DNA from: Caenorhabditis remanei
Taxonomy: Eukaryota; Nematoda; Chromadorea; Rhabditida; Rhabditidae
Assembly: GCF_010183535.1 (NCBI RefSeq)
Contig: NC_071332.1
Location: 8,556,001 to 8,620,000, forward strand
DNA: 64,000 nucleotides
Direction: 5' to 3'
In this document: one piece after another, positions 57,496 through 64,000 of the stretch
Layout of the letters: every line of letters starts with the position of its first letter
How positions within the stretch are numbered: the stretch's first letter is position 1
Notes under the pieces: generated by a model
Told to the model about the DNA's origin: nothing
The model's input: only the letters and a program-made list of their open reading frames with translations
The model's database searches: none
Made by a program: the position numbers and the translations under genes

Positions 57496-58710
57496 ATGTG
57501 GGCGTTTCTGTTCCTATGGTAAGTTCCGAAATTTTAAACTGATAAAACATTGTTCATAATTTAGGATGACACTAACCATCGTTACATTTCTGATGATCCT
57601 CGGAAGATGCACAATTCTGATTTATCTTGTCTTTTGTGTCCCAATCCTCACCACAATTCTCTACTTCATTTTCAAAAATGATACTTCTGCATCAAGTGCT
57701 GTAAGTTTGGAAAGATTATAAATTATCTGCCAAATGTTCTATTTTGGAATCGAGAGCTCTTTTTCAAAAATTTCAATTTCGGGGGTCATCGTGGATCTCC
57801 AGAAAGAGCTCCTGAAAACAGTATTGCAAGTTTTATGAAAGCGAAAGAAGATGGATGTGATCTTGTAGAATTTGATATTCATATATCAGAAGATGGAGTC
57901 GCACTCTTGATGCATGATGACACAACAGAAAGAACTGGAAACGCTGATTTGAAAGTAGAGAAAACATCATGGCCAGTATTGGAAGGAATCGATTTGAAAC
58001 CTGTTAAGTGAGTCACCGGATTCACTTTCAGAATACAAAAAATCTATATTTTGCAGCAATGTATCAGCCAAGATTCCGAAGTTACACGAAACAATTGATT
58101 GGTGTGTTGAGAATGGAATGAAAATGCTATTTGACATGAAGAATGACAATCTAACTTTGATTGAACACATCGCAGATGAAATCAAGAAACGAAATATTTA
58201 TGATAAAGTGTTGGTGAGCAGTTTCAATCCAGTTGTTCCGTGGAGATTGAAGAAAATTGACCCGAGAATTATCACAGGTTTATTAATTTTTCTTTATTTT
58301 ACATTTCTTTCTGATTCCAGGAATCACATTGGATCGTTCCTATTACTCATACAGTGATGATCATCGTAAACTTCCGTTCACTACAAACATGTTTGCTCAT
58401 TTTTGGAATGAGATTCTAGATGAAATCAATATGATCATTCAACCCCTTTATATACTACCGAAATTTCTTGGAGTTGATGTGGTTATGATTAGTTTTCGAT
58501 TGATTTCCGAGTTCGTTGAATTTTATAGATTAAAATGTTTTAATTTCACTTTCCAGGAATGCTGTTCGAGAATCAAACGAAAAAGGATTTTCAGTGATAT
58601 CGTGGACAGTCAACGATCCTGATTATATGAAAATTCTGGCAAAGCTGAATGTTCCATTTCTAACAGATATCAGTTCTCAAGTTGATCGAAAGACTTTCAA
58701 ATCAAAATGA
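57496..58710 (+). CDS. Glycerophosphodiester phosphodiesterase (GDE1-like)
   Basis: Exons: 57496-57518, 57565-57700, about 57757-58007, 58057-58277, 58321-58510 and 58557-58710. An N-terminal hydrophobic segment (IVTFLMILGRCTILIYLVFC) anchors the protein. The GDPD motifs are GGHRGSPERAPENS, then VEFDIHISEDGVALLMHDD with the catalytic Glu, Asp and His, and LFDMKNDNLTLIEH. Near the C-terminus SVISWTVNDPDYM and FLTDISSQVD are typical of the GDE1/MIR16 subfamily. These enzymes cleave glycerophosphodiesters to glycerol-3-phosphate and an alcohol. The intron 2/exon 3 boundary is unclear: the frame before GGHRG continues upstream (NYLPNVLFWNRELFF), but joining it needs a 14-nt intron or a frameshift. 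Confidence 0.86.
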
Positions 58711-58930
58711 AGAAATTGCGATTCTGTTTAAGTAGTTTTTTAAATACATCAACATAATTAGTTTTTGAACATGTTTTTTTATTCCGAAAAGCTCGCAAAG
58801 GAAAAAATACAGACGAAATTGAATAGTAACAATCTAAAAAAAAAGAATGAGAAGCACCGAAAGAAAAGAAAACATGAGATCCATTTTGGCAAGGAAAGAC
58901 GATGAAAAATTGTTGTAAATGTCTTAAAAT

Positions 58931-61900
58931 CTAATCAAAAACAGTATAAATGTATCTTCGAACAGGTGGAGGAATGATTTTATTTCCCAATTCATCGTAT
59001 TCAACATCTTCTTCATCTTCATCACTTTGATCTTCATCTGATCCTTCAAGACGTTGATCGTATACTCTCTGACCTGTTTGTACATATTTGTCAGCTTTGG
59101 ACGGATAGGTTTGGGTTATTCTGAAATAAAATGAATTTAAAAACGACATAACAGTTGAGTAACTCACCTATTGACCATCGAACTTTTCTGCTTCCATCTC
59201 TCCTTCAACATCGTCTTTTTATGTTCATCAACAAAAAGGAAGATGATTCGATCCTCCAGTGACTGAGATTGAATCAATCGTTTGACTCCTTCTTCTTCAT
59301 CTTCTACAATACTCATTGTAGCCACGTGTGGATCAACTTGACGAATTCTGTACTGTGCATCAATACTTCTTAACATTCTGTCGAATACCAGCTTCACTTT
59401 TGCTTGCACAATAGCAACGCATAGTCCGACGACTGATAGTCCAACCAGTGTCATTGCTAAATTGAAAATGATGAAATTGGGTGTTTTTGTGACGACGTCT
59501 CCGAGGCCGATAGTTGTTAAAGAAGTGAAGAAGAAATAGAATGCAGTGAAGTATGTCCATTCGTATTCCCACAATCTGAAAAAATAGCTGACAATTTCCA
59601 GAGTCAGAAGGTTTGGGATTTAGTTTTTAGAAACCATCACGACTGTTCAAAGCCTTTTTATACAAGAAGAATCTTTTTTCTTTATCTCTTAGTTCCGGAC
59701 TCAAAACTTCCAATACCACTCTTCAAGGCACAGTTTCATAGAAGGAATGGTTGGTTACATCGTCCAACCATGTTGAAACTCCTGAGCTCGTGTCAATTTC
59801 ATTTTGAAACATATAGGTGGATCATCGAAACTTTTGAACTTCACTTGATACAAACGGTCTGAGGCAGAATTTATTGAATAACTCCCGCTGTTTCAAAAAC
59901 CGGGGGTGGATCGAGATTAGTTTGGTTCACACAAAGTTGGGCCAAAGCTTCAGAGACATTTTGAACCTGATGTCTCAACAATAGATATATGTCATAGTTT
60001 TCAATATGAAAGTATCCCACTGAGCATTTTGGATCCGTATAAAATGGAGCCGATGGATCCATTCCTCATCAGTTCCGACTGACTCAATTCATCATGGTAA
60101 GTTCTAATCCGACAGTTTTCAGAGATCTTCTCATCTCAACCATTTCCAGATGTTCCGTTTCCTCATTGCTCTTGCTCTCTTCTCCACTGTTTCTGCAGTT
60201 ACCTTGGCTATCTGTCAGAACTACTGTGCCTCTGTCAATGGTGGAGCATCTTATGACAATTGCTCTCCATGGATCAGTTTTGCCACTCAAACCAATCAGA
60301 CCTGCTACAATCTCTGTGTCCATAACTGTGCTGCTGTCTATGATGGAGCCTGTATGACTGGAAATGGATACCGTTGCTGTCTTCCAACTACTCCAGCTAA
60401 AACCCAACAATTCAAAGTCAGTGGATGCAACAAACTTTACAATAACCTTGTCTAGAACATCAAACTTTTCAAGTCAATAAAGATATTAGCATTTCAAGTT
60501 TTTGTTTCAGCCTTCAAGTTGTTCTTTTAGGAAACAACCGGGCATTTTTATATTTTAAAAGAATCCAATACCTGACAATGAACGCAGATATCATAATCCA
60601 CAAAAAGAAGAAAATGACAGCAGACTTGATGGGTACAGTTTGTACTTGTTCTCCCATAGGAACATCGACATCAAGAGGAGTTAACGGATGATTTGATTCA
60701 ATCTGAAAGTGGAAAGTTCTACTTGAAAAATCTCAGAATTTAGTCTTACATGTTGAACGGGATTTGACAGTTGAGTTGTTGTTCGATGAAGCAAAGGAGC
60801 TGTGGATGATAATGAGAGCTCACTTCCAACTCGGCGAATTCTCTCTCGACGTATTCTTCTTTGCATGTCTCTTTGAAGGCTTCTGAACAAGTAAAATTAG
60901 CCTTACAAAAAAAAGAAAAGGCTCACTTTTGACAGAAGTTTTCATTAAATCGATTCCAGCCATACTCAATCCACGTAAAATACAAGAATCCCCAATCGAG
61001 AAGAATTGTGAAAACCAGTGGAATACCAACACAAGCATACATCATCGAAATGATTCTTCCACTTTTAGTAAGCGGATGGAAGTTACCGTATCCAATAGTT
61101 GTATATAAACTTGCAGAGTAATACACTCCACCCCATAGATTCCATTTCGTTTCTCTCATCTGTGGTTCATAAATCGTCACTCCCATTTTCTGTTCGTACC
61201 ATTCCAATGCATGTCGAGATTGTTCCAGTTTGAAGTGTTCTCGTGATGAATTCCTTCCACGAGGATTCGTGTTGTCTTGTTCAATTTCTCGAAGTCTAAA
61301 CAAACTCATATTGTGCTCTGTGGCTTGATTGGCTCCCATCGATCAATCAGATAGAGTGCACAAACCTTTGAAATAGTTGCTCTTGATAGATCTTTCGTCT
61401 CTCGTACACATCTTTCTCATGTTCAAACTTTTTGATGAGCTGTGTCGTTTCATAGCCACCTGCAAAGAATATGAACCAGATGTGAGATATGGGAATTCAA
61501 TGGGATGGAAGTTCCGAAGATCAAGAAAACAAAATAACTGTTACTTCCGAAATTCAGAAATCAACAAACCTTCGATAGCACTGAAAATGACACCTCCAAA
61601 TAACGAGAATGCAAATAAAATGACCAGCCATGCCATGTGTCTCCACATTGTTTTATTCCGGGCATCTTGATTGGCTATCATAATTTTTGCTTGTTTCTCT
61701 TTTTCTTTGGCTGCCAATACTTCTGGATCTTCTTGTTGTGGGAGCTCTTCTACATCCAAATTCTTGTCCTTCTTTTTCTTTTTCTTCTTTTTTTTCGATT
61801 CATCTTCAATCACCACCACTTTTGTATCACTCAATTTATCACTATTCGTGGCATTCTGAAAAGAACTGAATTGGCTTTGTGATATGAATAGTGAAGAAAA

Positions 61901-62209
61901 TAAGATTTACCCCGGGAACAGATCACTAAATTTTCGGGCTTGTACGTTACAAAAGTTACAATTCAGCCCCTAATAGTAAGAAGGCTAGGATTTCTTGAGT
62001 TATATCAATTCTTCTCCTTACTTTCTAATCTGATTTACACTTTGGAACCTCTATCATACTGTCTACAATACCTTATTAAAACTAGGTAAACTTTTTGACA
62101 TGTTGCCAATTCCACGATTCATTCTTTCCTTCCATTTACTATCTGCACTTTTACTTCTACCCGGTACCGCCACTTTTTCATCTTTTTTAGCGGCTCCATT
62201 GCTTTTCAT
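58931..62209 (-). CDS. Two-pore domain potassium channel (TWK family)
   Basis: Eight exons on the minus strand: 62209-62072, 61855-61570, 61459-61366, 61295-60927, 60882-60750, 60702-60572, 59575-59168 and 59120-58931, with consistent phases and about 582 residues. A polar N-terminus with a nine-Lys run precedes TM1 (HMAWLVILFAFSLFGGVIFS). The first pore reads TTIGYGNFHP and the second TTIGLGDVVT. Between them are TM2/TM3 (PLVFTILLDWGFLYF, then AVIFFFLWIMISAFIV) and TM4 follows (LAMTLVGLSVVGLCVAIVQA). The C-terminus is acidic (DEDQSDEDEEDVEYDE). K2P channels carry background K+ current. C. elegans has many twk genes and I cannot name the orthologue. A plus-strand gene sits in the intron 59576-60571. 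Confidence 0.92.
60094..60455 (+). CDS. Small secreted Cys-rich protein nested in the K2P intron
   Basis: Exon 2 (60150-60455) encodes MFRFLIALALFSTVSAV, a signal peptide, then about 85 residues rich in Cys: AICQNYC, DNCSPW, TCYNLCVHNCA, RCCLP and SGCNKLYN. A tiny first exon (60094-60096, ATG followed by GTAAGT) may add one Met or be 5'UTR. A TATA-like GTATAAAAT lies near 60037, and AATAAAG follows at about 60476. The protein has one NQT glycosylation site. Function unknown; probably extracellular. It lies on the opposite strand inside a potassium channel intron and has its own promoter and poly(A) signal. Confidence 0.75.
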
Positions 62210-62976
62210 ATCACTTTCTGAAATAACAATAAAAGTGATAAGTTGATAGAAAAGTAAGTGGTAATAACATAAAAATCAATGAAGTACATTATACTGAAGA
62301 GAAAGAGAAGAGGGGAGAAAAGAAGAAAGAATGCTCCTTATCATTATCTTCTCATTTTCTTCTGAAGAGAGTGTGAATTCTCCAATGGATCCGCAGGAGC
62401 AGCAGCAGAAGAAGAGCCACGAGTGAAAAAAACAGCAGAAAACGAAAAACGCATGAGATATTCTTTTTGTGTATTCTTTTACTTCTACCTTTACAACAGC
62501 GGTATTTCTCTGAGAGCACATAGGCGTCACGTCTTGATACACAATTTGATGAGAAAAAGCGGATGAGAGGATGAGAAACGAGGAAGAAGAGGAAAACGAT
62601 GAAGAAGAAGAAATATTGGGGTTCTTTTGAGTTGTGTTCCTTTGGAATGTGGTATGAGAAGTTTGAAAAGTGGAGGGAGAAGAAGAAGAGGAACATCTGG
62701 AATATAAAGTCTTGGACGACAGAAATCGTCTCCGTACTTGTTTGAAAGTTACTTCGGCTATATGTTTGCAGACTTTCTGTCAAACATTTCTGGAACTTTA
62801 AAAATCTTAAAGCATTTCAGTCAAACTAGGTTCCTTTTAAAACTAAAATTCTATTAAAACCTGCTATTTATGAAGAAAAAAACAATGAAAACAATCTTTG
62901 AAAGAAGAGAAACAAAACGTCCTAACTAAAAAATCTCACAATAAAGTTACTAAAAAAACATTCATATCATATCATA
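62210..62976. other. Intergenic between the K2P channel and EF-Ts
   Basis: About 770 bp. Purine-rich stretches (AGAAGAAGAAG) give minus-strand Phe/Ser-rich open frames that I reject. It should contain the channel promoter and the EF-Ts 3'UTR. Confidence 0.4.
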
Positions 62977-63952
62977 TTACTGCTCGCTTCCGAGCTCCAC
63001 GCGGACAAAATCGAGGACATTTGCGTTGTGAGATTTGAGATACTCGTGAACCGACTGAGAAGGATTGAGCATGAATGCTTGACGGAGAAGAGCTGTTTCA
63101 GAGTCGTCGATATTGGTGACAACAACTGGATCCGCGTCTGGATCGTGTCCTTCCTGGCTGCTCAATCCATCTTGGCTTTTGACGGTTTCAGTAGCTTCCC
63201 CGAGGGTTTCTGGTGACATTCCGATGATGTGCTGGCAGATCTGCCCGGCAAGTTGTTGACTACTGATTGTTCCTGTAAGAAAGAAGAATAGTTATAAACT
63301 AATGAGTTTTCCTACCTGGTGTTGGTTGATTCAATGCAATTAGGGAGATGAATCTTCCCATAGGAACTTCATCGGTTCCGTCTTTTGGATGTGATGCTCC
63401 GAACAATGTGGTTCCTGTTGGAGCTTGATAAGCTTTCACTCTCTTCACAGCCATATTTTCTCCTAGTTTTCCAATTGCCAATGAAAGCACCTCGCGCATA
63501 TTCTTTCCATCTTTATCAGTTAGATCTCCAAGTTCGAAAGAGAACTCCTGAAGTTTTGAACCACTCGAACTCGATTGAGATTTTGCTTTAGTGAGGGCGG
63601 AGGTGGAAATATTGGTGAGAAGATCTTTGAATGCACCAGATCGGGCAACGAAGTCAGTTTCACAACTCAGTTCGACAACTGCAGCTGACGATTTGTCAGT
63701 GGCAACCGAGACGAGACCGTTTGAAGTAACACGTGTACCAAGTCTGAAACAGTGATAAATTTATAAATGATGATTAGCAGCAGATGTTATATGAAAGGTT
63801 ACTTACTTAGCTGCTTTGGCCCATCCTTCTTTAGCGGCGGCTTCTTTCAACCATTTGACAGCATTATCCATATCGTTCTCACCAAACTTAACGAGAGCTT
63901 TTCTACAATTAACATAGCTATAACCAGTACGTTTTCGGAGTGTCATGAGAGC
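62977..63952 (-). CDS. tsfm-1: Mitochondrial elongation factor Ts (partial)
   Basis: Three minus-strand exons are visible (63952-63807, 63744-63316, 63272-62977); the 5' part lies beyond the window. The first carries the UBA-like N-domain [20 protein letters not shown], then [17 protein letters not shown]. The second has the EF-Ts signature [13 protein letters not shown] and [14 protein letters not shown]. The C-terminus ends [16 protein letters not shown]-Ts is the nucleotide exchange factor for EF-Tu in mitochondrial translation. A longer acidic segment ([13 protein letters not shown]) separates the core from the C-terminus, more than in bacterial EF-Ts. The tsfm-1 name follows the single C. 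elegans homologue. Confidence 0.88.
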
Positions 63953-64000
63953 CTGAAAACTGAGATTTCGTTTTTTTATTTTATTATTAAGCTTTAAAAT

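Noticed and set aside
59871..60062. 63-residue minus-strand frame inside the K2P intron
   Set aside because: Overlaps the TATA box and promoter of the nested plus-strand gene and has no signal peptide or domain.
62276..62783. Minus-strand open frames between the K2P and EF-Ts genes
   Set aside because: Low-complexity Phe/Ser-rich translations of AGAAG repeats; no exon signals.

Overview
The window is nematode nuclear DNA, almost certainly from a Caenorhabditis species. It has short introns ending in TTTCAG, splice-leader-type acceptors just before start codons, and gene structures matching known worm genes. The myosin reads as exactly 1,969 residues and sits tail to tail with a vab-8-like kinesin. 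Several products (VAB-8, MYO-3, RAD-50, a CGP-1-like GTPase, two UGTs, an SPN-4-like protein, mitochondrial EF-Ts) resemble genes I associate with C. elegans chromosome V. Their order is partly rearranged, so I read this as a relative of C. elegans; the species is not decidable from sequence alone.

Layout. 0.9-11.6 kb: vab-8 (+). 12.1-19.5 kb: myo-3 (-), convergent with vab-8. 19.5-22.3 kb: gene-poor, with a small inverted-repeat element. 22.3-23.6 kb: a major sperm protein gene with an intron, then a transthyretin-like secreted protein. 24.0-26.3 kb: GTPBP1-type GTPase (-). 27.8-33.5 kb: rad-50 and a G-patch protein, possibly an operon. 33.9-36.0 kb: a secreted chitin-binding/LDLa protein. 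36.4-40.2 kb: a LINE retrotransposon with two open ORFs. 40.8-46.1 kb: a small Ly6-like secreted protein overlapping the first of two tandem UDP-glycosyltransferases. 46.5-48.7 kb: a core histone cluster (H4, decayed H3, H2B, H2A). 49.1-56.6 kb: an unrecognised gene A, an spn-4-like RRM gene, and a PP2A B''-like gene B. 56.9-58.7 kb: a sperm-specific class P protein and a glycerophosphodiesterase. 58.9-62.2 kb: a two-pore potassium channel with a Cys-rich gene nested in an intron. 63-64 kb: mitochondrial EF-Ts, cut by the window edge.

The most striking feature is a pair of insertions flanked by very long direct repeats. The LINE (3,755 bp) lies between two apparently identical 836-bp copies of the junction between its neighbours. 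The spn-4-like gene (2,058 bp unique) lies between two diverged copies (846 and 873 bp) of the gene A/gene B junction. In both cases the upstream gene keeps a full 3' end in the left copy and the downstream gene a full 5' end in the right copy, so both neighbours survive, and leftover gene ends persist as orphans. Gene A also carries a 940-bp TA-flanked inverted-repeat element in intron 1 and a near-perfect 54-bp palindrome in a coding exon that breaks its reading frame.
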